Shown: one piece after another, positions 1 through 6,521 of the stretch
How the letters are laid out: every line of letters starts with the position of its first letter
Position numbering within the stretch: position 1 is the first letter of the stretch
Notes under the pieces: generated by a model
What the model saw: only the letters and a program-made list of their open reading frames with translations
Database searches by the model: none
What the model was told of the DNA's origin: nothing
Position numbers and translations under genes: made by a program
DNA from: Zeimonas sp039807785
GTDB taxonomy: Bacteria > Pseudomonadota > Gammaproteobacteria > Burkholderiales > Burkholderiaceae_E
DNA length: 17,396 nt
Assembly (NCBI GenBank): GCA_039807785.1
Contig: JBDHRX010000065.1
Location: forward strand, 1-17,396
Reading direction: 5' to 3'

Positions 1-972
1 CAGATCATCAAGGGCAAGCATGGCGACATGCACATGAAGAAGTACCAGGAGCGCGGCGAGCTGATGCCGGCGGCGGCCGTGGTCGGCTGCGATCCGGTGC
101 TGTTCCTGGCCGGCTCGACGCTGGTGAGCTCGCAGACCGACGAATACGACGTGGCCGGCGCACTGCGCGGCCGGCCGGTGCCGGTATTCAAGTCCGACCT
201 CACCGGGCTCACGCTGCCGGCCAACGCCGAGATCATCGCCGAGGGCTGGATCGACCCGAACGAGCTGATGGAGGAGGGGCCGTTCGGCGAATACACCGGC
301 TACTACTCGGGCAACAAGGGCAAGGACTATCCGAAACCGGTGCTGCGCGTCAAGCGCATCCTGCACCGGAACAAGCCGATCTTCTGGTCGACCACGGTCG
401 GCAAGCCGATCAACGACATCCACATGATCCAGTCGCTGAACCGCACCGGCGCGCTGTGGTACGACCTCGAGACGATGAAGGTGCCGGGGATCCAGAGCGT
501 GTACCTGCCGGCGGCGGCCACCGGCCGGTTCTGGGCGGTGGTGTCGGTCAAGCAGATGTACCCGGGCCATTCGAACCACGTCGGCAACGCGGTGATCGCC
601 AGCACCACCGGGCACTACGGCCTGAAGGGCGTGATCGTGGTCGACCACGACATCGAGGCCGACGACATGGACCGCGTCTGGTGGGCGCTCGCCACGCGCT
701 TCGACCCGAAGCGCTCGGCGCAGATCATCGACCGGGGGCGCTCGACGCCGCTCGATCCGGGCCTGCCGATCGAGGCGCGCGACATCACCAGCCGCATCAT
801 CCTCGACGCCTGCACGCCGTACGAATGGGCCAACAAGCCCCAGGAGATCTTCATGGACCGCGCGATGCTGCAGAAGGTGTCCAGCCGTTGGAACGAGTAC
901 GGGTTCGCCGGCGCGAGCCCGGTCGCCGACATGATCGGACGGCTGACCCGGCCCGAGGCGAAGAAGAAGTGA
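1..972 (+). CDS. UbiD-family prenylated-FMN-dependent decarboxylase, 3' part only
   Basis: The reading frame is open from base 1 and stops at 972, giving 323 visible residues. UbiD proteins usually have about 450-500, so roughly the first 150 lie outside the window. The family hallmark EGPFGEYTGYYSG is visible around fragment residues 92-104; its glutamate belongs to the E-R-E acid/base network of UbiD enzymes. The stretch STTVGKPINDIHMIQSLNR is also typical of the C-terminal half. These enzymes reversibly decarboxylate aromatic or unsaturated carboxylic acids in the cytosol using prenylated FMN, and the UbiX-like gene at 3025 would supply that cofactor. The gene lies first among the visible genes of a plus-strand operon, 65 bp before the Tm-1-like gene. 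The family call is firm. The substrate is unknown, and the ubiquinone-pathway role is not implied because the neighbours are not ubiquinone genes. Confidence 0.93.
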   Translation, partial: QIIKGKHGDMHMKKYQERGELMPAAAVVGCDPVLFLAGSTLVSSQTDEYDVAGALRGRPVPVFKSDLTGLTLPANAEIIAEGWIDPNELMEEGPFGEYTGYYSGNKGKDYPKPVLRVKRILHRNKPIFWSTTVGKPINDIHMIQSLNRTGALWYDLETMKVPGIQSVYLPAAATGRFWAVVSVKQMYPGHSNHVGNAVIASTTGHYGLKGVIVVDHDIEADDMDRVWWALATRFDPKRSAQIIDRGRSTPLDPGLPIEARDITSRIILDACTPYEWANKPQEIFMDRAMLQKVSSRWNEYGFAGASPVADMIGRLTRPEAKKK

Positions 973-1037
973 GCGGCGTGGAAACGATGCGGCGGGGCGC
1001 GGGGCAGCAGGGCGGGATTCGGCCGGAGCGGCGCGGG

Positions 1038-2300
1038 ATGGACGGGAAGAAGGGGATCGTGATCGTCTGCAACCTCGATACGCGGGGCGAGGACATCGTG
1101 TTCGTCAAGGACCTGATCGCCGCGCGCGGCCACGAGCCGATCCTGCTCGACTTCAGCATGGAGGAGCCGCCGCCGTTTCCCGGAGACATCCGCACCGAGG
1201 AGGTGGCGGCGCGCGGCGGCATGCCGATCGAGACGGTGCGCGAGAAGTACCGCAGCGACCGCGATGCCGCCACCGGCAACCAGATCCGCGGTGCGGCGGC
1301 GATCGTCGACGAGCTGCTCGGGCAGGGCCGGGTGCACGGCATCATCGGTATCGGCGGCGGCACCGCGACGCTGGTGGCGACCTCGATCATGAAGCGGCTG
1401 CCGTTCGGCATGCCCAAGCTGATGGCCTCGCCGATGGCTGCGCACCCGGCCTACATCGACCAGTACGTGGGCACGCGCGACATCACGATGCACCACACGG
1501 TGCTCGACATCGTGAAGATGAACCCGCTGCTGAAGGCGCAGATCGTCAACGCGGTGGGGGCGATCTGCGGCATGGTCGAGATGACGCAGGGCACGAGCAT
1601 CCGCTTCGACAAGCCGTGTGTGGCGGTCTCGTCGTTCGGCTTCGGCGAGATGGCGGTGCAGGCGGCGCTCGGCATGCTGGAGGAGGCGGGCTTCACGCCG
1701 ATCGTCTGCCACGCGCAGGGCAAGGGCGACCGGGCGATGGAGGAGATGATCCGCGACGGCGCGTTCCACGGCGTGCTCGACATCTGCACCGGCGGCGTGA
1801 TGGAGCACCTGTTCAAAGGCAACCGCGACCCGGGGCCCGACCGGCTGATGGCGGCGGTCGAAACCGGCGTGCCGATGGTGCTGGCGCCCTGCGGCCTGGA
1901 CATCCTGTCATACGGCGGGCGCGCCGACATGCTGGAAAAGACCAGGGACCGGCCGCAGTACGTGCAGGACCGGCTGCGCGTGCAGGTGCGCACCACCGCC
2001 GACGAGCTGCGCCAGGCGGCCGACGTCTTCGCCGAGCGGCTGAACCGCGCCGCCGGCCCGTGGACGTTCCTGGTGCCGCTGAAGGGCTGGTCGTCGCTCG
2101 ACCGGGAAGGGCGCCCGATCCACGATCCGGTGGCCGACGCGGCGTTCGTCGCCCGCCTGAAGGAGCGACTCGACCGACCGGAGCGGGTGCGCGAGGTGGA
2201 CCTGCACCTGTACACGCCGGAGTTCGCGCGCGTGGCGGTCGACGAGTTCGTGCGCCTGTTCGAGCGCGCGCGGGCGCCAGCGGCCGTCCTGGCCGGCTGA
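1038..2300 (+). CDS. Tm-1-like ATP-binding domain protein (UPF0261 family)
   Basis: A 420-residue protein starting MDGKKGIVIVCNLDTRGED, which is the characteristic N-terminus of the UPF0261 / Tm-1-like family (named after the tomato virus-resistance protein Tm-1). A glycine-rich GIGGGTATL turn near residues 104-112 fits the nucleotide-binding part. The C-terminal half carries a second domain including DICTGGVMEHLF and the VPLKGWSSLDREGRPIHDP stretch near the end, also family-like. Length matches the family, so the protein looks intact. The ATG at 1038 has GGAG nine bases upstream; an in-frame ATG at 987 would add 17 residues of low-quality sequence and is less likely. The biochemical role of bacterial members is not established to my knowledge. 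Its place between a UbiD and a UbiX gene suggests a role in the same carboxylate pathway, which is inference only. Confidence 0.88.
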   Translation: MDGKKGIVIVCNLDTRGEDIVFVKDLIAARGHEPILLDFSMEEPPPFPGDIRTEEVAARGGMPIETVREKYRSDRDAATGNQIRGAAAIVDELLGQGRVHGIIGIGGGTATLVATSIMKRLPFGMPKLMASPMAAHPAYIDQYVGTRDITMHHTVLDIVKMNPLLKAQIVNAVGAICGMVEMTQGTSIRFDKPCVAVSSFGFGEMAVQAALGMLEEAGFTPIVCHAQGKGDRAMEEMIRDGAFHGVLDICTGGVMEHLFKGNRDPGPDRLMAAVETGVPMVLAPCGLDILSYGGRADMLEKTRDRPQYVQDRLRVQVRTTADELRQAADVFAERLNRAAGPWTFLVPLKGWSSLDREGRPIHDPVADAAFVARLKERLDRPERVREVDLHLYTPEFARVAVDEFVRLFERARAPAAVLAG

Positions 2301-2344
2301 CGGCCGCGGCGGACGAAGCAGGGGACTCCAGGAGGAGGGCGACG

Positions 2345-3028
2345 ATGCTGGTGCGCAACTGGATGCATCCGGATCCGATGACGGTTCCGGCCGACACGCT
2401 GGTATCGGAGGCCAAGCGGCTGATCAGCGACAACAACCTGCACGCGCTGCCGGTGGTCGACGACGGGCGTCTGCGCGGGCTCGTGACGCGGGCGAACCTG
2501 CTGCGCATGGGCCAGTTCGTGCTGCGCACCCAGGACCCCGACGAGTTCGCGTTCTTCGTGGCACGCCTGAGGGTGCGCGACGTAATGGTGCGCAATCCGG
2601 AGACGATGCAGGTGGACGACACGATGGAGCATTGCCTGCGGCGCGGCCAGGAGCTGGGCGTGGCCCAGTTCCCGGTGATGGACGGCGCCCGGGTCGCGGG
2701 GGTGATCTCGGCCAACGAGATCTTCCAGCTCGCGGCGCACTGCCTCGGCGCCTGGGAGCGGCGCAGCGGGGTGACGCTGGCGCCGACGCGGCTGGGCCCC
2801 GGTGTGCTGGGCCGCATCGCCGGCATCGCCGAGGCGGCGGGCGCGGTGCTGCAGGGGCTCTACCCGATCGGCTCGCCCGGCATGAAGGCGGGCGAGGAGC
2901 ATCCGCACAAGCGCGTGATCGTCCGCTTCCACGCCGAGGACGTCGCGCAGGTGGTCGAGGCGCTGGAGGCCGCGGGCTTCCCGGTGATCGATTCGGTCGA
3001 TGCGCGACGCCACGGGCAGGCCGCATGA
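2345..3028 (+). CDS. CBS-domain pair with C-terminal ACT-like domain
   Basis: 227 residues, starting with an ATG preceded by a strong AGGAGG at 2330-2335. Residues about 7-55 form a first CBS motif (WMHPDPMTVPADT to LPVVDDGRLRGLVTRANLL). Residues about 78-135 form the second (VRDVMVRNPETMQVDDT to FPVMDGARVAGVISANEI). The remainder, with GVLGRIAGIAEAAGAVLQGL and then RVIVRFHAEDVAQVVEALEA, resembles an ACT-type ligand-binding fold. CBS pairs bind adenosine nucleotides such as AMP, ATP or S-adenosylmethionine, and ACT domains often bind amino acids or other small ligands, so this is probably a regulatory or sensor subunit with no catalytic residues of its own. Architecture resembles AcuB-type CBS-ACT proteins. 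Its stop overlaps the UbiX start (ATGA at 3025-3028), implying translational coupling. It may gate one of its operon neighbours by energy state; that is inference. Confidence 0.85.
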   Translation: MLVRNWMHPDPMTVPADTLVSEAKRLISDNNLHALPVVDDGRLRGLVTRANLLRMGQFVLRTQDPDEFAFFVARLRVRDVMVRNPETMQVDDTMEHCLRRGQELGVAQFPVMDGARVAGVISANEIFQLAAHCLGAWERRSGVTLAPTRLGPGVLGRIAGIAEAAGAVLQGLYPIGSPGMKAGEEHPHKRVIVRFHAEDVAQVVEALEAAGFPVIDSVDARRHGQAA

Positions 3029-3663
3029 ACCACGAGAAGGAAACCCCGAAAATGAGCCTGCCGCTGGTCGTGGCCATCACCGGCGCCACCGGCGTCGTCT
3101 ACGGCGTCGAGATGCTGAGGGTATTGAAGGAGCTGGGGCAGGAGACGCACCTGATCCTGAGCGAGGCCGCCGGGATGAACCTGGCGATCGAGACCGAGTA
3201 CTCGCTCGAAGACGTGCGCGGCCTCGCCGACGTGGTCTACCCGAACAAGGACGTCGGGGCGGCGGTGGCGAGCGGGTCGTTTCGCACCCGGGGGATGATC
3301 GTCGCGCCGTGCACGGTGAAGACGCTGTCGGCGATCGCGAACTCGTTCACCTACAACCTGGTCGTGCGGGCAGCCGACGTGACGCTGAAGGAGCGCCGCC
3401 CGCTGGTGCTGATGGTGCGCGAGACGCCGCTGCACAAGGGGCACCTCGACCTGATGTCGCGCGCGGCGGACTGCGGCGCGACGATCCTGCCGCCGATGCC
3501 TGCCTTCTATCATCGGCCGGCGTCGATCATGGACATCGTGCACCAGAGCATCGGCAAGGCGCTGGACCAGGTCGGCATCGAGCACCGGCTGTTCCAGCGC
3601 TGGAGCGGGCACGGCGCCGGCGGCGCCGCCGCGCGCGAGGCGCTGCGCGTCGCATCGCATTGA
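3025..3663 (+). CDS. UbiX-family flavin prenyltransferase
   Basis: 212 residues from the ATG at 3025, which overlaps the previous stop. An alternative ATG at 3052 (start MSLPLVVAITGATG) is closer to the usual UbiX N-terminus and has GAGAAGG eleven bases upstream, so the true protein may be 203 residues. Visible family motifs are the FMN-binding AITGATGVVYGVEML, the central MIVAPCTVKTLSAIA and NLVVRAADVTLKERRPLVLM, and RETPLHKGHLDLM, whose Arg-Glu pair is part of the UbiX active site. The family transfers a dimethylallyl group to FMN to make prenylated FMN, the cofactor of UbiD decarboxylases. It is the last gene of the operon that contains a UbiD-family gene, so it probably serves that enzyme. 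The C-terminal tail (GHGAGGAAAREALRVASH) is low in complexity and not family-specific. Confidence 0.93.
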   Translation: MNHEKETPKMSLPLVVAITGATGVVYGVEMLRVLKELGQETHLILSEAAGMNLAIETEYSLEDVRGLADVVYPNKDVGAAVASGSFRTRGMIVAPCTVKTLSAIANSFTYNLVVRAADVTLKERRPLVLMVRETPLHKGHLDLMSRAADCGATILPPMPAFYHRPASIMDIVHQSIGKALDQVGIEHRLFQRWSGHGAGGAAAREALRVASH

Positions 3664-3858
3664 CGGTCGCGGCGGACGCAGCCGGGCCGTCGCGGCTCCC
3701 GTGCCGGGTGCGGGGATCGAGGCGGCCGGCGCCGGGCCACGATGCCCGACCGTCCGGCGGCGCGCCGCCCCGCTTCATCCGCTGCCGGCTCGCCATGCGC
3801 GGGCGCGCGAGGCCATAGTCGGCATGGAAGAAGCAACGAGGCGCTTACGGGGGCTGAC

Positions 3859-4356
3859 ATGAGCGCGCACCATGGCGATACGCTTGCGTTCCGGGACCGG
3901 CGCTTCCTGCTCGTCGAGCAGCCGCTCGAGGCCTATTTCGAGCTGATCGGCCAGCGTCCGCGACTGGACGGCGGCTGCGCCGACCGCCGCGGCTACGCGG
4001 CGTGCTGGGAGATCGACCAGGGACGGCTCTACCTGGCCGGCCTGGCCGGCCAGTGGGCCGACCGCTCGCCGGTCGGCTTGCGCAACCTGTTTCCGTTCGC
4101 CGGGGCGCGCGTCCTCGCGACCTGGTTCGACGGTACCCTGCACGGCTTCCGGGAGGACGACCTCGAGCAGCGCGGCGTCGCCGCGCCGCATCGCTACCCG
4201 GACCTGGTGCTGACGCTCGACCAGGGGCGGGTGCGCAGTTCGAGCCTGGTGCACCGGGGGCCGCCGGCCGTCGCCGATCCCCTGGGCGAGACCCGTTCTC
4301 CTGCCGGGCGCAAGCTGCTGGCCAGCGCCGCGGACGGTTCGAGCCTGATGGTTTGA
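3859..4356 (+). CDS. Small protein of unknown function
   Basis: 165 residues. The ATG at 3859 was chosen because the sequence becomes protein-like there (DTLAFRDRRFLLVEQPLEAYF) and a GGGGG run lies six bases upstream; the frame stays open further up but encodes Arg/Ala-rich junk. The body reads as a soluble mixed alpha/beta protein with no signal peptide and no membrane segment. The pattern of an N-terminal LEAYFE segment, then GYAACWEIDQGRLYLAGLAG and later ATWFDGTLHGF resembles small uncharacterised proteobacterial proteins, but I cannot name a family or a function. A 12-codon open frame (3824-3862) ends with a TGA overlapping this ATG and could be a coupled leader or chance. The gene stands alone 195 bp after ubiX and converges on the thioesterase gene. 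Confidence 0.72.
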   Translation: MSAHHGDTLAFRDRRFLLVEQPLEAYFELIGQRPRLDGGCADRRGYAACWEIDQGRLYLAGLAGQWADRSPVGLRNLFPFAGARVLATWFDGTLHGFREDDLEQRGVAAPHRYPDLVLTLDQGRVRSSSLVHRGPPAVADPLGETRSPAGRKLLASAADGSSLMV

Positions 4357-4358
4357 CC

Positions 4359-4373
4359 GCGGGCGAGGCCCGC
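4359..4373. terminator. GC hairpin in a 19-bp convergent gap
   Basis: GCGGGC, a GAG loop, then GCCCGC: a perfect 6-bp stem with a 3-nt loop that fills most of the gap between the stop codons of the plus-strand small gene and the minus-strand thioesterase gene. There is no T run on either side, so it is at best a weak or factor-assisted bidirectional terminator. Confidence 0.45.
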
Positions 4374-4375
4374 TC

Positions 4376-4795
4376 TCAGCGGCACTTCGCGAGGATGTCC
4401 TCGGGGATCGGCACGGCGCGGATGCGCGCGCGGTCGTTCGGGTCGCGCGCGCAGAAGGCCCGCGTCTCGCGACTCTCGCAGATCAGGTCGGCGCCGCGGT
4501 AGATCGTGTGCTTCTGCACGAAGACCTTCGGGCGCCATTCCTCGACCTCGGTCCGGATCTCGAGCGTCTCGCCGTAGGTGGCGCTCTTGGCGAAGCGCGT
4601 CTGGTGCTCCAGCATCGGGGTGCCGATGATGCCGTTGATGCCCTCGAGCACATGCCAGGGCGGGACGCCGAAGCTCATGAAGAAATGCAGCGAGGCGGCA
4701 TCCATCCAGCGGTGATAGCGCGGGAAGAAGACGATCCCGGCGGGGTCGCAGTCGCCGAAGCGGACTTCGACCTTCATCGTCGTGGTTTTGCTCAT
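4376..4795 (-). CDS. Acyl-CoA thioesterase, 4-hydroxybenzoyl-CoA thioesterase-like hotdog fold
   Basis: 139 residues, the normal length for this family. The N-terminal motif VRFGDCDPAGIVFFPRYHRW near residues 11-30 is the signature of the 4-hydroxybenzoyl-CoA thioesterase / YbgC group; the Asp in DPAGIVF is the expected catalytic residue. The later segment TRFAKSATYGETLEIRTEVEEW fits the hotdog central sheet. The enzyme should hydrolyse an acyl-CoA thioester in the cytosol. It is 28 bp downstream of the acyl-CoA ligase and reads the same way, so it is probably the last gene of a ligase and dehydrogenase operon, where it could release CoA from a stalled or product thioester. The Shine-Dalgarno site is weak. 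Substrate is undetermined: the family acts on aromatic and on short or medium acyl-CoAs. Confidence 0.88.
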   Translation of the reverse strand: MSKTTTMKVEVRFGDCDPAGIVFFPRYHRWMDAASLHFFMSFGVPPWHVLEGINGIIGTPMLEHQTRFAKSATYGETLEIRTEVEEWRPKVFVQKHTIYRGADLICESRETRAFCARDPNDRARIRAVPIPEDILAKCR

Positions 4796-4823
4796 GCAGG
4801 CGTTCCGGACTGAAGCGAGGCCC

Positions 4824-6509
4824 TCATGATAGTCGGTCGGCCGGCGCGTCCGGGGCGTCCGGCTGGAGCGCTTCGAGCAGCTTCAGGCGCTGGACCTTGC
4901 CGGACGGCCCGCGCGGCAGGGTGTCGACGAAGCGGATCTCCTTCGGCGTCTTGTACCGGCCGAGGTGGGTGGCGCAGAAGGCGCGCAGCGCCTCGCGCAG
5001 CGCGTCCTCGCCGGGCCCCGGGGCGGCACGGTGCGTGTCCCGGACGATCACGCAGGCGAGGATCTCCTGGCCGTAGTGCCGGTCCGGCATGCCGACCGCA
5101 GCGGCGTCGGCGACGGCCGGATGGCGCAGCAGCACCTCGTCGATCTCGCGCGGCGCAATGTTCTCGCCCCCCTTGATGATCAGTTCCTTGATCCGCCCGG
5201 TGATGTAGAAGAAGCCGTCGGCGTCGCGGCGGCCGAGGTCGCCGGTGCGCAGCCAGTCGTCGTGGAAGGCCGCGCGGGTGGCCTCGTCGTTGCGGTAGTA
5301 GCCCCGGGTCACCTGGGGGCCGCGGATCTGGACCTCGCCGGTCTCGCCGTCCGGGAGCGGACGGCCCCGCTCGTCGGTGATGCGGGCTTCGCAGCCCGAG
5401 GCGCGGCCGACCGCGCCGACGCGGCGCTCGCTCGCGTCGATCGGGTTGCTGAAGGCGGGCGCGACCGTTTCGGTGAGGCCCATCGTCTCGACGATGCCGA
5501 TCCCGAACTTGGCCTCGAACGCGCGATGGTGCGCCGGCGGCAGCGCCGCCGAGGCGGAGCGGCAGAAGCGGATCGCCGCGAGGCGCTCGCGCGGCGGAGC
5601 CTCGCCCTCGAGCAGATAGCTGATGATCGTCGGCACCACGTTGATCCAGGTGCAGCGCTGCGCGACGACCATCGGCCAGAACCCGGTGGCCGAGAAGCGC
5701 GGCGCGAGCGCCAGGCTGCCCCCGTGCGCGAGCGGGGCCAGCATCGTCACCGCGAAGGCATTGATGTGATAGAGCGGCAGCACCGCGGCGACCCGGTCGT
5801 CCGGCCCGAGCTGGTGCTCGCGGCCGATCGCGTGGGCGTTGGCCGCCAGGTTGGCATGGGTGAGCATCACCCCCTTTGGCTGCCCCGTGGTGCCGGAGGT
5901 GTACATCAGCAGGGCGAGATCGTCGGGGGCCACGCCGCCCTGCGGCGCGCCGTCCGCGGTCGTGCCGGGATCGGCGCCCAGATCGGCGCCCGGGCCGGCA
6001 TCCGGGTTTGCGTCCGGGTTTGCGTCCGAATCCGCGGACGGGCCGGCCGGAGCATGCTCGCCCGGGATCGTGGCGGCATCGGGGTCGACGACCAGGAGCG
6101 CCGGGGCCGCGGGGCCGGCCCCGAGCAGCTCGCGCAGCCGCGGCGCCCAGTCGGGGGCGGCAAGCACCAGCCGGCAGCCGGCATGCTCGATCACATGGCG
6201 CATCTGCCCGGGCTGGGACAGCAGGTTCACCGGCACCACCACGCGTCCCGCGTACATCGCGCCCAGCAGCAGGCGCACGGTCGCGATTCCGTTGGGCATG
6301 ACGATCGCGATCGCCGCGCCGGGCGCCACGCCGCGTCGCGCCAGCAGCGCGCCGACGCGGCGGCACGACGCCTGGAGCGCCGAGAAGCCGAGCCCGGGCC
6401 CCGGCTCGGCGGTGGTCAGGTAGACGGCATCGCCGCGGTCGGCGGCGCGCGCGTCGATCAGGGCGCGGACCGTGCGCGGGTCGCCGGGACGATGGTGGTC
6501 GATGCCCAT
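4824..6509 (-). CDS. AMP-forming acyl-CoA ligase (class I adenylate-forming enzyme)
   Basis: 561 residues. The phosphate-binding loop MYTSGTTGQPKGVMLTH lies near residues 199-215. Later come ETMGLTET, LRTGDLGRRDADGFFYITGR, IKELIIKGGENIAPREIDEV and the C-terminal LPRGPSGKVQRLKL with the conserved catalytic lysine. All are core motifs of acyl/aryl-CoA synthetases, which activate a carboxylic acid with ATP and then load it onto CoA. An Asp/Pro/Ala/Gly-rich insert (about residues 158-188, encoded by short DNA repeats) sits just before the P-loop and is not typical. The stop of the acylating aldehyde dehydrogenase gene is only 12 bp upstream, so the two are co-transcribed. The pairing of ligase and acylating dehydrogenase resembles SauT/SauS, but fatty, aryl or other short-chain acids remain possible. 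Confidence 0.9.
   Translation of the reverse strand: MGIDHHRPGDPRTVRALIDARAADRGDAVYLTTAEPGPGLGFSALQASCRRVGALLARRGVAPGAAIAIVMPNGIATVRLLLGAMYAGRVVVPVNLLSQPGQMRHVIEHAGCRLVLAAPDWAPRLRELLGAGPAAPALLVVDPDAATIPGEHAPAGPSADSDANPDANPDAGPGADLGADPGTTADGAPQGGVAPDDLALLMYTSGTTGQPKGVMLTHANLAANAHAIGREHQLGPDDRVAAVLPLYHINAFAVTMLAPLAHGGSLALAPRFSATGFWPMVVAQRCTWINVVPTIISYLLEGEAPPRERLAAIRFCRSASAALPPAHHRAFEAKFGIGIVETMGLTETVAPAFSNPIDASERRVGAVGRASGCEARITDERGRPLPDGETGEVQIRGPQVTRGYYRNDEATRAAFHDDWLRTGDLGRRDADGFFYITGRIKELIIKGGENIAPREIDEVLLRHPAVADAAAVGMPDRHYGQEILACVIVRDTHRAAPGPGEDALREALRAFCATHLGRYKTPKEIRFVDTLPRGPSGKVQRLKLLEALQPDAPDAPADRLS
5945..6036. repeat. Short tandem repeats encoding a low-complexity insert in the ligase
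   Basis: Two copies of GATCGGCGCCC (5969-5979 and 5981-5991) are followed by TCCGGGTTTGCG at 6001-6012 and 6013-6024 and a degenerate third copy at 6025-6036. On the minus strand they encode Asp-Ala-Asn-Pro and Gly-Ala-Asp repeats just before the ATP-binding loop. All copies keep the frame, which suggests replication slippage tolerated in a surface loop. Confidence 0.75.
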
Positions 6510-6521
6510 CGCGCCGCGGGG

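Noticed and set aside
456..1037. N-terminal extension of the Tm-1-like frame into the ubiD gene
   Set aside because: The extension is a shadow of ubiD in another frame. The family N-terminus starts at 1038 and has a Shine-Dalgarno site.
1..3663. Assignment of the UbiD/UbiX genes to ubiquinone synthesis
   Set aside because: The genes between them and the surrounding catabolic modules do not belong to the ubiquinone pathway; UbiD/UbiX pairs often serve other decarboxylations.
3756..3769. Perfect 14-bp palindrome GGCGGCGCGCCGCC in the spacer after ubiX
   Set aside because: It is pure GC with no loop or T run, and such palindromes arise easily in GC-rich DNA; nothing supports a terminator or operator role.
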